Below, one piece after another: positions 7,443-13,883 of a stretch of DNA of 14,357 nucleotides (position 1 is its first letter; each line of letters starts with the position of its first letter). Position numbers and translations under genes: made by a program. The notes below the pieces were generated by a model. The model was not told where the DNA came from. It searched no databases and worked only from the letters and a program-made list of their open reading frames with translations. The stretch covers positions 1-14,357 of the forward strand of contig JACPZV010000481.1 in the NCBI GenBank assembly GCA_016195295.1, read 5' to 3'. Source of the stretch: Acidobacteriota bacterium. GTDB lineage: Bacteria; Acidobacteriota; Vicinamibacteria; Vicinamibacterales; CAVVIG01.

Positions 7443-8464
7443 GCGCGTCGTCCGTCCTGATCGCCGTCGATGTAGCAGCTGGCGTGCTGGCGGTAGAACG
7501 CGATGGTCTGGCGCAAGCCGTCCGCGAGGCTCGTGCGCGGCGTCCAGCCCGTCGTGCGCGTGAATTTCGAGGAATCGGCGTAGAAGCTGCCGATGTCGAT
7601 CGCTTTTTTGTCCAACGGCCAGTCGACGTACTGCACAGAACCGCTGCCGGCGACGTCGACGAGCAGCGTCGTCAGATCGCGATGGCTGATGGGGCGATCG
7701 CCGCCGACGTTGAACACGTCGCCGTTGCACGCGTCGCTCGCCCCCGCGCGCAGAAACGCGTCGGCCGCATCGTCCACGTAGACGAAATCGCGCAGCTGCG
7801 ACCCGTCGCCGTAGATCTGAATCGGTTTGTTCTCGATGGCGAGCCGGATGAACCAGGCGATGAAACCTTGACGATTGTGGCGGATGAGCTGCCGCGGTCC
7901 GTAGACGTTGGTCAGGCGCAGCGAGCACGCGCGAATGCCGAAGACGTTGTTGTAGACGAGGTGGTAGTTCTCGCCCGCCGCTTTGTTGATGCCGTTGACG
8001 TCGGTCGGCCGGACGAGATGACTCTCGTCCACCGGGAGACGGTCGGGACGTCCGTACACTTGACGCGTGCCGGCGAAGACGACTTTCACCTTCGGGTTGT
8101 AGGTGCGGCACGCTTCGAGCACCGTGAGCTGGCTGCGACAGTTGATCTCGAGGTCCGTGTACGGATCCCGCATGCTGTCGATGTGGCTCACCTGGCCCGC
8201 GAGATTGAAAATCACATCGCGATCGCGGACGAGGTAGTTCATCGTCGACTGCTGCCGGACGTCGGCGACGTTGACGCGCAGGCGATCGGCGATGCCGTCG
8301 ATGTTGAACAGGTTGCCGCCGTAGTCGGGAATCAGCGAGTCGACCAGCAGGACGTCGGCCCCAAGCGAGACGAGGCCGTGGGCCAGATTGCTCCCGATGA
8401 AGCCGAGGCCGCCGGTGATCATCACGGCGCGGCCGCGGTAGAACTGCCGGTAGTCGGCGGTCAC
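7439..8464 (-). CDS. NAD-dependent epimerase/dehydratase-like SDR with Asn in place of catalytic Tyr
   Basis: This 341-residue extended SDR has an intact nucleotide-binding loop GGLGFIGSN (residues 18-26) and acidic D42. It also has AGTRQVYG (131-138), the counterpart of STSEVYG, and LRLTNVYGPRQ and YGDGSQLRDFVYVDD in the C-terminal region. At the catalytic position the motif is N157-G-I-N-K161 rather than YxxxK, so the tyrosine acid/base is absent while the lysine remains. The codons (AAC GGC ATC AAC AAA) are unambiguous. Either a different residue does the chemistry or this subfamily binds a nucleotide sugar without the standard reaction. GTG 8464 overlaps the glycosyltransferase stop as GTGA, and the gene's stop overlaps the DegT start as ATGA, so the three are coupled. 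Placement suggests it prepares the keto-sugar used by the aminotransferase, an inference. Confidence 0.9.
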   Translation of the reverse strand: MTADYRQFYRGRAVMITGGLGFIGSNLAHGLVSLGADVLLVDSLIPDYGGNLFNIDGIADRLRVNVADVRQQSTMNYLVRDRDVIFNLAGQVSHIDSMRDPYTDLEINCRSQLTVLEACRTYNPKVKVVFAGTRQVYGRPDRLPVDESHLVRPTDVNGINKAAGENYHLVYNNVFGIRACSLRLTNVYGPRQLIRHNRQGFIAWFIRLAIENKPIQIYGDGSQLRDFVYVDDAADAFLRAGASDACNGDVFNVGGDRPISHRDLTTLLVDVAGSGSVQYVDWPLDKKAIDIGSFYADSSKFTRTTGWTPRTSLADGLRQTIAFYRQHASCYIDGDQDGRRA

Positions 8465-9264
8465 GGGCGTGGCGGACTCGGATAGACCGGCTTGCCGGCC
8501 TCTCGTGCGGGCACCAGCGCGGGTCCCGCGTGGCGGCGATGCTGTCGCCGGATGACGAGCGCGAACCAGAGGCCCGCCACGTCGAAGGCGACTTTGAAGA
8601 GCCGCCGGACGTTGAAGAACTGCGACTTGCCGAACGCGCGATGGTAGTGATTGACCGGCACTTCGACGATGCGGAAGCCGGCGTCCTGGATCTTCTTCAT
8701 CATTTCGAGGCAGATTACGCCGCTCGTTTTCTGGAGGTCGATCCGCTCGAAGATCTCGCGGCGCATCAGCCGGAAATCGCAATCGACGTCGCGCACCGTG
8801 AGTCCGAACAGCACGCTGACGATGTGATGGTACACACGGCCGATGATGACCCGGTGCATCGGATCGGCTCGCGTAATCTTGTAGCCGTTCACCAGATCGA
8901 CGCCGGGCGTCATCTTTTCCCACAGCCGCGCGAGCTCGGCCGGATCGTACTGCGCGTCGCCGTCGGTGTAGAAGATGAGATCTTTGGTCGCGGACCGGAA
9001 GCCCGTCTGCAGCGCGGCACCGTAGTCGCGGTTGTTCGAATGGTGCACGGCGCGCACGTGCGAATACGTGCGCGCGAGCTCGTCGGCGATCGCGGCCGTC
9101 GCGTCGGCGCTGCCGTCGTCGACGACGATCACTTCGTAGTCCGGCGTCAGCTCCGCGGCGACTTTGACGGCGCGGATCACCATGCTGGCGATGGTGCCGC
9201 TGTCGTTGTACGCCGGGAAAAAAACGCTCAACCCCGCGGGTTTCTGGGTGGGCGGCGCTGACAT
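8461..9264 (-). CDS. GT2 family glycosyltransferase (polyprenyl-phosphate glycosyltransferase-like)
   Basis: This 267-residue GT-A protein shows SVFFPAYNDSGTI (residues 13-25), the nucleotide-binding VVDDGSADAT (47-56, D49/D50) and the metal-binding DGD in YTDGDAQYDP (99-108). Downstream are GYKITRADP, RDVDCDFRLMRRE and EVPVNHYHRAFGKSQF, which match the dolichyl-phosphate-glucose/mannose-synthase type of GT2 enzyme. The likely reaction is transfer of a sugar from a nucleotide donor to polyprenyl phosphate or a lipid-linked acceptor at the inner face of the membrane; no strong transmembrane anchor is evident, only a weakly hydrophobic stretch near residues 230-245. ATG 9264 was chosen because upstream codons lack GT2 similarity and overlap the previous gene. 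It begins 10 bases after the previous stop and ends in a GTGA overlap with the SDR. Confidence 0.92.
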   Translation of the reverse strand: MSAPPTQKPAGLSVFFPAYNDSGTIASMVIRAVKVAAELTPDYEVIVVDDGSADATAAIADELARTYSHVRAVHHSNNRDYGAALQTGFRSATKDLIFYTDGDAQYDPAELARLWEKMTPGVDLVNGYKITRADPMHRVIIGRVYHHIVSVLFGLTVRDVDCDFRLMRREIFERIDLQKTSGVICLEMMKKIQDAGFRIVEVPVNHYHRAFGKSQFFNVRRLFKVAFDVAGLWFALVIRRQHRRHAGPALVPAREAGKPVYPSPPRP

Positions 9265-9274
9265 GTAAAAGCTT

Positions 9275-10015
9275 CTAAACCATAGCACGAAAAGGGCGTG
9301 CGATGAGCCGCCACGGGGTGAGGATCGATTCGAACAGCACCGCCGCCGACAGCTTCGATTCACCCTGCCGTCGCTCGATGAACGTGATCGGCACCTCGGA
9401 AACGCGCCGCCCCATGCGACAGGCGACGTAGAGCATCTCGACGAGAAACGAGTAGCCCTCGGCGCCGAACCGTTCGAAGGGCAGCGACGCCAACGCTTCG
9501 CGCCGCCACGCGCGGTATCCGCTGGTGCAATCGCGCGGGCCGATCCGTGTCACGAGGCGGATGTAGACGTTGGCGTACCGACTGAGCAGCCGGCGCCGAA
9601 GCGGCCAGTTCACGATGCCGCCGCCGGCCACGTAGCGCGAGCCGATGACCAGATCGGCGTGCTCGAGCCCCGCGAGGAGATCGGGCAGATGCCGCGGGTC
9701 GTGCGACAGATCGCAGTCCATCTGGCAGATCGCGTCGAAGGGACGATTGATCGAACGCCGCATGGCGTCCAGGTAGGAACGACCCAGCCCGGGGCGCTCG
9801 GTGCGGTGCAACACTTCGATCCGTTGCGGGTATTGCCGCGCGAGCGCGTCGGCGACGGCGCCGGTGCCGTCCGGCGATCGATCGTCGACGACGAGCAGGC
9901 TGACGTTCGGTTGCTGCATGAGCGCCGCGGCCAACACGGGCAGGTTGTCGCGCTCGTTGTAGGTCGGGACGATGACGAGCGCGGTTCGCGGCCGGCTCAC
10001 GATCACGACTGCCAT
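9275..10015 (-). CDS. GT2 polyprenol monophosphomannose synthase-like (DPM1 family)
   Basis: This 246-residue protein is of the compact DPM1 type without C-terminal membrane domains. Motifs in order are VIVPTYNERDNLPVL (residues 14-28), VVDDRSPDGTG (42-52), the metal-binding MDCDLSHDP (99-107), GSRYVAGGGIVNWPLRR, DCTSGYRAWRREAL and FIERRQGESKLS, all characteristic of polyprenol phosphate mannose synthases. The predicted reaction is GDP-mannose (or a similar donor) plus polyprenyl phosphate giving the lipid-linked monosaccharide donor for extracytoplasmic transfer. The donor sugar is inferred from the family. Its ATG overlaps the stop of the upstream GT4 gene by one base (TGATG), indicating coupling. 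A second GT2 follows, so the locus may make two lipid-linked donors. Confidence 0.93.
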   Translation of the reverse strand: MAVVIVSRPRTALVIVPTYNERDNLPVLAAALMQQPNVSLLVVDDRSPDGTGAVADALARQYPQRIEVLHRTERPGLGRSYLDAMRRSINRPFDAICQMDCDLSHDPRHLPDLLAGLEHADLVIGSRYVAGGGIVNWPLRRRLLSRYANVYIRLVTRIGPRDCTSGYRAWRREALASLPFERFGAEGYSFLVEMLYVACRMGRRVSEVPITFIERRQGESKLSAAVLFESILTPWRLIARPFRAMV

Positions 10016-11064
10016 CAGCCGTTCGCCATCAGCCGACCGACGACATCATCCCATGTGATTGATCGCACGCGCTCGAATCCTGCATCGCCGAGCGATTGGG
10101 CGAGCCGGCGGTCGCGGGCGAGGCGGTTGACGGCGTCGCCGATGGATTCTGGCGTGGGATCGGCGATCACGCCGGTCACGCCCTGCTCCACGAACTCCAA
10201 CGGTCCACCGGCGTCGGTCGTTGTCACGACCGGTTTGCGCGCGAGGAACGCCTCGAGCGTGACGTACCCGTAGTCCTCATCGAAGGGAGGAAACACCACG
10301 CCGAGGGCGCCGGCGTAGAGGTCCACGAGCTCGCGCGTGTCGATGGCGCCCGTCCACGTGACGCGGCCGGCCACTCCGGCGAGCGCCGCCGTCTCTTCGA
10401 GTTGCGGTCGCAACGGACCTTCGCCGACGACGACGAGGCGCACGCGCGGCTCCACGTGCGCGAGCGCGCGGACGATGAGGTCGACGCGTTTGTTACCTTC
10501 GAGGCGGCCGACCGACAGCACGTAATCGCCGAACGGACCGGCCTTCAGTCGGCCCGCGAGCGGTGGCGGATGGTAGAGCGGCTCGGCCGTGAGGCCGTTG
10601 AAGTGGGCGAGGCGCGCCGCCGTGTTGCGCGCGTTCGTGAAGAGGCGCTTCGATTCGGCCAGCGCCTCGTTGTCGAGCGCCACCAACGTGTCGCGCAGCC
10701 GCACGTCGCCTTCGGCGTGGCTGAACTCGCTGTAGGAGGTGCCGCTGAGATCGTAGATGGCTCGGTATTGATGAAAGAGCCACGTGATCTTGTTCGGATG
10801 CCTGACGAAATACGTGGGGAACTTGGTCGCGATGACGGCGTCGATGCGCTGGTGGTTCGATTCAGACAGATCGACGAGGCGCCACGCGGCGGCCTGCGCG
10901 AGCAGTTCCGACTTCGGGTACCACTTGAACGGAATCGATGCGCGTTCGGCGCGATAGCCGCGGCGTCGCAGCTCGTCGACCAGGCCTCGTACGTGGAGTT
11001 CCGCGCCGCCTTGCACGAAGGGCACCTGGGCTTGGCAGACGAGAACGGTCCTGATCGATGGCAT
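10015..11064 (-). CDS. GT4 family glycosyltransferase (GT-B fold)
   Basis: This protein of 349 residues has two Rossmann-like halves. The N-terminal acceptor side carries PFVQGGAELHVRGL (residues 15-28). The C-terminal donor side has VLSVGRLEGNKRVDLIVRAL (182-201), VVVGEGPLRPQLEE (211-224) and the EX7E signature (E263 to E271 within FDEDYGYVTLEAF), followed by TTTDAGGPLE. This identifies a retaining GT4 enzyme such as a mannosyl-, glucosyl- or N-acetylhexosaminyltransferase acting on a lipid-linked glycan at the cytoplasmic face. A long insert with ITWLFHQYRAIYDL is also known from capsule-type GT4 proteins. The ATG follows directly after an 8-base-unit repeat array with no visible ribosome-binding site. 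Its stop overlaps the next gene's start (TGATG). It heads the coupled glycan block. Confidence 0.94.
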   Translation of the reverse strand: MPSIRTVLVCQAQVPFVQGGAELHVRGLVDELRRRGYRAERASIPFKWYPKSELLAQAAAWRLVDLSESNHQRIDAVIATKFPTYFVRHPNKITWLFHQYRAIYDLSGTSYSEFSHAEGDVRLRDTLVALDNEALAESKRLFTNARNTAARLAHFNGLTAEPLYHPPPLAGRLKAGPFGDYVLSVGRLEGNKRVDLIVRALAHVEPRVRLVVVGEGPLRPQLEETAALAGVAGRVTWTGAIDTRELVDLYAGALGVVFPPFDEDYGYVTLEAFLARKPVVTTTDAGGPLEFVEQGVTGVIADPTPESIGDAVNRLARDRRLAQSLGDAGFERVRSITWDDVVGRLMANG

Positions 11065-11136
11065 TGGGTAATTGGGTGGTTGGGTAAATGGGTAATCGAT
11101 TACTTACCCGATTACCAGATTACTCAACTACACAAT
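11065..11136. repeat. Inverted array of 8-base units abutting the GT4 start codon
   Basis: Four consecutive octamers of the form TGGGTRRW occupy 11065-11096 (TGGGTAAT, TGGGTGGT, TGGGTAAA, TGGGTAAT). They are followed at 11097-11136 by a degenerate arm with the same 8-base spacing, built on TACCCGAT, TACCAGAT, TACTCAAC and TACACAAT, roughly the reverse complement. The centre is the perfect 12-base palindrome GTAATCGATTAC at about 11092-11103. The array fills nearly the whole 82-base gap between the YchF-like gene stop and the GT4 start. It replaces the region where a ribosome-binding site would be expected and may fold as a long imperfect hairpin. Confidence 0.85.
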
Positions 11137-11146
11137 TCATCTTCCG

Positions 11147-12256
11147 CTATGTAGCAAACCGGAAGTTGATTATGTCGCCGTCCTGCACGATGTACTCCTT
11201 GCCTTCGAGGCGTATCTCGCCGTGCTCGCGGCAGGCGGCCATCGAGCCGCGCGCGACGAGATGATCGTACCTGACGACCTCCGCCCGGATGAAGCCGCGC
11301 GCGATATCGCTGTGAATCTCGCCCGCGGCGATCTGCGCGGGCGTGTGTCGCGGAATCGACCAGGCACGGCACTCGTCTTCGCCGACGGTGAAGAACGACA
11401 TGTAGCCGAGTAGGTCGTAACTCGCGCGAATCACGCGATCCAGTCCGGACTCCGTCAGACCCAGATCGGTCAGGAAGGCTGCGGCGTCCGCCGGCTCGAG
11501 TTGGGCGATCTCGAGTTCGATCTTCGCGCAGACCGCGACCGCCGCCGTCGCCGCGTGGGACAGGAACGAGGTCAAGCCCGCCGCTTCGGCGGCGCGGGCG
11601 ATCCGCGTCGCACCCTCGCCGCCTTGTGCCAGAGCGGATTCGTCCAGGTTGATGACGATCAATAGCGGCTTGGCGGAGAGGAGCTGAAATCCGCGGAGTC
11701 GCTTCGAATCCTCGCTTTTGAGGTCGAGCGTCCGGAGCGGCCGGCCTTGCTCGAGCGCGGCCTTGCAGAGCGTGATGACGTCGCGTTCCTTCTCCAGCTC
11801 CGCCGACCGATTCTTCTTGAGATCTTTTTCCAACCGCTCGAGACGACGCTCGGCCACGCCCAGGTCGGCGAGGATCAGCTCGTCTTCCATCGCTTGCGCG
11901 TCGCGATCCGGATCCACCGTGCCTGACGGGTGCGGCACGCTCGGATCCTGAAACGCCCGCAACACGTGGACCAACGCATCCGCGTTCTTGTAGGCCGCGA
12001 CATCGACGAGCGCCTGCGCGCCGCCCGTGCCGCCCGGAATCGCCAGGTCACTGAATTCCACGGTCGCCGGAACGCGCTTGCGGGGGTTGTACATCGCCGT
12101 AAGCCGATCGAGACGGGCATCAGGTACCTTGGAAATGCCGATGGACGCCTCGCCCTTGCCATAGGCGGCCTTGGCGGTCTCTCGCGCGCTGGTCATGAGC
12201 TGGAAAAGGGAAGTCTTACCGCTTGAACCGAAACCTATGAGGGCTGCCCTGAGCAT
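11147..12256 (-). CDS. Divergent YchF-like P-loop NTPase (DUF933/TGS C-terminal domain)
   Basis: This 369-residue protein has the length and domain order of YchF/OLA1. An N-terminal P-loop domain carries GFGSSGKTS (residues 8-16), a helical insert spans about 130-170, the nucleotide-base motif region reads INLDE (202-206), and a TGS-type C-terminal domain spans about 285-368 (ECRAWSIP, AAGEIHSDIARGFIRAE, EGKEYIVQDGDIINFRF). The C-terminal half is close to standard YchF, but the G domain differs. The usual GLPNVGKST is GFGSSGKTS, and the DxAGLVKGAS...GEGLGN switch region reads DLAIPGGTGGAQ (70-81), losing the DxxG glycine. YchF is a ribosome-associated ATPase; here nucleotide use and hydrolysis may be altered. 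ATG 12256 begins the conserved core. The gene is divergent from mraZ and lies 82 bases upstream of the GT4 gene. Confidence 0.9.
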   Translation of the reverse strand: MLRAALIGFGSSGKTSLFQLMTSARETAKAAYGKGEASIGISKVPDARLDRLTAMYNPRKRVPATVEFSDLAIPGGTGGAQALVDVAAYKNADALVHVLRAFQDPSVPHPSGTVDPDRDAQAMEDELILADLGVAERRLERLEKDLKKNRSAELEKERDVITLCKAALEQGRPLRTLDLKSEDSKRLRGFQLLSAKPLLIVINLDESALAQGGEGATRIARAAEAAGLTSFLSHAATAAVAVCAKIELEIAQLEPADAAAFLTDLGLTESGLDRVIRASYDLLGYMSFFTVGEDECRAWSIPRHTPAQIAAGEIHSDIARGFIRAEVVRYDHLVARGSMAACREHGEIRLEGKEYIVQDGDIINFRFAT

Positions 12257-12402
12257 GCGAAGCCCCGCATCGTAGCACTGACACGGCGTCACACGAGGGT
12301 TCGGACGGGGGTCCAGCGGTGGGTCTACCCCAAGGGCTTGGGCCAACAGGCGAGGAAACGGCGAAAATTAGGCGTAACTTACTGATGCAACAGATTTTGC
12401 GG
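12257..12402. other. Divergent intergenic region between the ychF-like gene and mraZ
   Basis: No gene or RNA was recognised here. A short perfect dyad CCCAAG-GG-CTTGGG lies at 12329-12342, not followed by a T tract, so it is not a classical terminator. A minus-strand promoter for the YchF-like gene would be expected here, but I found no pair of hexamers with acceptable spacing. The AT content rises from about 12360 towards the mraZ promoter. Confidence 0.5.
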
Positions 12403-12431
12403 TTGACATCAAACTAGCCGTCTCCTACTAT
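12403..12431 (+). promoter_or_regulatory. Sigma-70 promoter of mraZ
   Basis: A perfect -35 hexamer TTGACA (12403-12408), a 17-base spacer and a -10 hexamer TACTAT (12426-12431, differing from TATAAT at two positions) lie 49 bases before the mraZ start codon. A start site near 12437-12440 is predicted, placing the MraZ boxes right at and after transcription start. It should drive mraZ, rsmH, ftsL and ftsI. Confidence 0.88.
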
Positions 12432-12435
12432 CTTC

Positions 12436-12460
12436 GTGGAATTTTGTGGTGAAAAGTGGG
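12436..12460 (+). promoter_or_regulatory. MraZ operator: three direct GTGGN boxes, 10-base period
   Basis: Three direct boxes GTGGA (12436-12440), GTGGT (12446-12450) and GTGGG (12456-12460) are separated by five AT-rich bases each (ATTTT, GAAAA). Known MraZ operators in other bacteria are direct GTGG-type repeats with this 10-base periodicity in front of mraZ. Their place just downstream of the -10 element predicts autorepression of the division cluster by blocking RNA polymerase. Confidence 0.88.
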
Positions 12461-12468
12461 TCTGATAT

Positions 12469-12473
12469 AGAGG
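12469..12473 (+). promoter_or_regulatory. Ribosome-binding site deciding the mraZ GTG start
   Basis: AGAGG ends six bases before GTG at 12480, a suitable spacing. This supports the GTG as the real start; the protein from there begins MFRGHE as expected for MraZ. Confidence 0.75.
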
Positions 12474-12479
12474 TTTGGT

Positions 12480-12920
12480 GTGTTCAGGGGCCACGAACAA
12501 GCACGCATAGATGACAAGGGTCGACTAAAGGTGCCGAACGTCTTCCGCTCGCTCCTTGAGAGCAAGTACGGGCGCGAGCTGTTCCTCACGAGCTTGACCG
12601 GCGAATACGCACGCATTTACCCGATGCCCGTGTGGCTTGAGATCGAAGAGAAGCTCGGCCAGATGCCGTCCACGCATCCGGCGCGGCTGCGGTTTCTCGA
12701 TCGCGTCAATTTTTTCGGCCAGCAGGCCGAGCTCGACACGCAAGGACGCGTCCTGATCCCGGCGCGCCTGCGAGACACGGCCACGATCAGCGGCGATGTC
12801 GACGTGCTCGGTCAGTACAACTACCTCGACGTGTGGAATCACGATCGCTTCCTGACCAAGCTGCAGCGCGATCCGTACACCGACGAAGATGCGCGCGCGC
12901 TGTCGGAGTTCGGCATCTGA
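12480..12920 (+). CDS. mraZ: Transcriptional regulator MraZ
   Basis: This protein of 146 residues is typical in length for MraZ and holds two SpoVT/AbrB-like units with the paired DxxGR motifs DDKGRLKVP (residues 11-19) and DTQGRVLIP (86-94). MraZ forms a ring-shaped oligomer that binds direct repeats before its own gene and represses the division and cell wall cluster. Such repeats (12436-12460) and a strong promoter lie directly upstream. It starts with GTG, preceded by AGAGG. The stop overlaps the rsmH ATG (TGATG), giving translational coupling and the conserved mraZ-rsmH order. No key motif is missing. Confidence 0.96.
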   Translation: MFRGHEQARIDDKGRLKVPNVFRSLLESKYGRELFLTSLTGEYARIYPMPVWLEIEEKLGQMPSTHPARLRFLDRVNFFGQQAELDTQGRVLIPARLRDTATISGDVDVLGQYNYLDVWNHDRFLTKLQRDPYTDEDARALSEFGI

Positions 12921-13801
12921 TGGCTCACATCCCCGTCATGACCGCTGAGGTCCTGCAGCATCTCCGCCCCGAACGGGGCGGACTGTTCGTCGACTGCACG
13001 GTCGGATTGGGCGGCCATTCTCGTGCGCTGATCGAGGCGGGCGCCACGCGGGTGATCGGCCTCGATCGCGATCGCGACGCCCTGGCGCGCGCGCGGGAAA
13101 CGCTGGCGCCCTGGAGCGACCGCGTCGAGCTCGTGCACGCCGACTACCGCGCCCTGGACGACGTGCTCGACGGCCGGCACATCGCCAGCATCGACGGCGC
13201 CCTGGCCGATCTCGGCGTCTCATCGCTGCAGTTCGACGCGCCCGGCCGCGGCTTCAGCTTCCAGCGCGATGAACCCCTCGACATGCGGATGAACCGCGAC
13301 GCGGGCGAGACCGCCGCGGATCTCGTCGCGCGCTCGACGGAGCGCGAGCTCGCCGACGCCATCTTCCAGTACGGCGAAGAACGGTTCTCGCGGCGGATTG
13401 CCCGGGCGCTCGTCGAGGCGCGGCGCGAGGCGCCGGTCGACACGACGGGCCGCCTAGCGGCGATCGTCCGCCGCGCGATTCCGCGTCGTGGCCCGATGCG
13501 CATCGATCCCGCCACGCGGACGTTTCAGGCGCTCCGCGTCTGGGTGAACCGTGAGCTCGAGGGGCTCGATCGATTTCTCGAAGCCGCGGTGCGCCGGCTG
13601 CGTGCCGGGGCCAGGCTGGTCGTCATTACGTTTCATTCGCTCGAAGATCGGATCGTGAAGCACACGCTGCGCGCGCTCGAGCACGGCGAGGGCGCGGTGA
13701 AAGTCCTGACACGCAAGCCGCTTGTGCCGTCCGACGCCGAAGTGCAGCGCAACCCGCGCGCGCGGAGCGCGAAGCTTCGCGCCGCCGAGAAAGTGCTGTA
13801 G
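12920..13801 (+). CDS. rsmH: 16S rRNA (cytosine(1402)-N(4))-methyltransferase RsmH
   Basis: This SAM-dependent methyltransferase of 293 residues has the RsmH signatures HIPVM (3-7), DCTVGLGGHS (25-34, SAM loop), DLGVSSLQFD (97-106), GFSF (111-114), PLDMRM (119-124), TFQALRVWVNRELE and the late TFHSLEDRIVK. It methylates N4 of C1402 in the decoding centre of 16S rRNA. It is slightly shorter than the usual 300-315 residues, without a missing motif. ATG 12920, overlapping the mraZ stop, is the right start: the frame is open back to 12833, but that part is a shadow of mraZ. It ends before a tandem repeat in front of ftsL. Confidence 0.96.
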   Translation: MAHIPVMTAEVLQHLRPERGGLFVDCTVGLGGHSRALIEAGATRVIGLDRDRDALARARETLAPWSDRVELVHADYRALDDVLDGRHIASIDGALADLGVSSLQFDAPGRGFSFQRDEPLDMRMNRDAGETAADLVARSTERELADAIFQYGEERFSRRIARALVEARREAPVDTTGRLAAIVRRAIPRRGPMRIDPATRTFQALRVWVNRELEGLDRFLEAAVRRLRAGARLVVITFHSLEDRIVKHTLRALEHGEGAVKVLTRKPLVPSDAEVQRNPRARSAKLRAAEKVL

Positions 13802-13810
13802 CGGCTCGAG

Positions 13811-13879
13811 CCCGCGAGAGGACCGAGCGGGGAGGGACCCGCGAGAGGACCGAGCGGGGGAGGGACCCCGCGAGAGGAC
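13811..13879. repeat. 27/28-base GC-rich tandem repeat between rsmH and ftsL, carrying the ftsL ribosome-binding site
   Basis: Copy 1 (13811-13837, 27 bases) and copy 2 (13838-13865, 28 bases, one extra G) share the order CCCGCGAGAGGAC then CGAGCGGGGAGGGA. A third, partial copy (13866-13879) stops right before the ftsL start. Each copy contains GAGAGGA, a good Shine-Dalgarno-like sequence, and that of the third copy is the one correctly placed for ftsL. The repeat fills nearly the entire rsmH-ftsL gap of 82 bases. Confidence 0.88.
13873..13878 (+). promoter_or_regulatory. Ribosome-binding site of ftsL inside the last repeat copy
   Basis: AGAGGA ends five bases before ATG 13884 and two bases before the adjacent ATG 13881. 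The spacing favours 13884. Identical motifs in the two upstream repeat copies have no start codon nearby. Confidence 0.65.
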
Positions 13880-13883
13880 AATG

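Noticed and set aside
6333..8111. Apparent 592-residue minus-strand frame ending in the DegT aminotransferase, suggesting a fusion protein
   Set aside because: Everything before ATG 7442 is an Arg-rich out-of-frame shadow of the SDR gene, and the ATGA overlap gives a clean DegT start.
7439..8923. Apparent 494-residue extension of the SDR protein
   Set aside because: The upstream part overlaps the GT2 gene in another frame and has no family similarity; GTG 8464 in a GTGA overlap is the natural start.
12329..12342. CCCAAG-GG-CTTGGG dyad as a terminator or regulator site upstream of mraZ
   Set aside because: It has a two-base loop, no T tract and no matching regulator, so it was kept only as a note in the intergenic entry.
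12833..12919. Longer rsmH start inside mraZ
   Set aside because: RsmH homology begins at MAHIPVM (12920), and the extension is a shadow of the mraZ 3' end.
13722..13883. Extended FtsL start through the tandem repeat, giving a PREDRAG-type repeat peptide
   Set aside because: There is a good ribosome-binding site at the downstream ATG, and the extension overlaps rsmH in another frame. It cannot be fully excluded without translation data.
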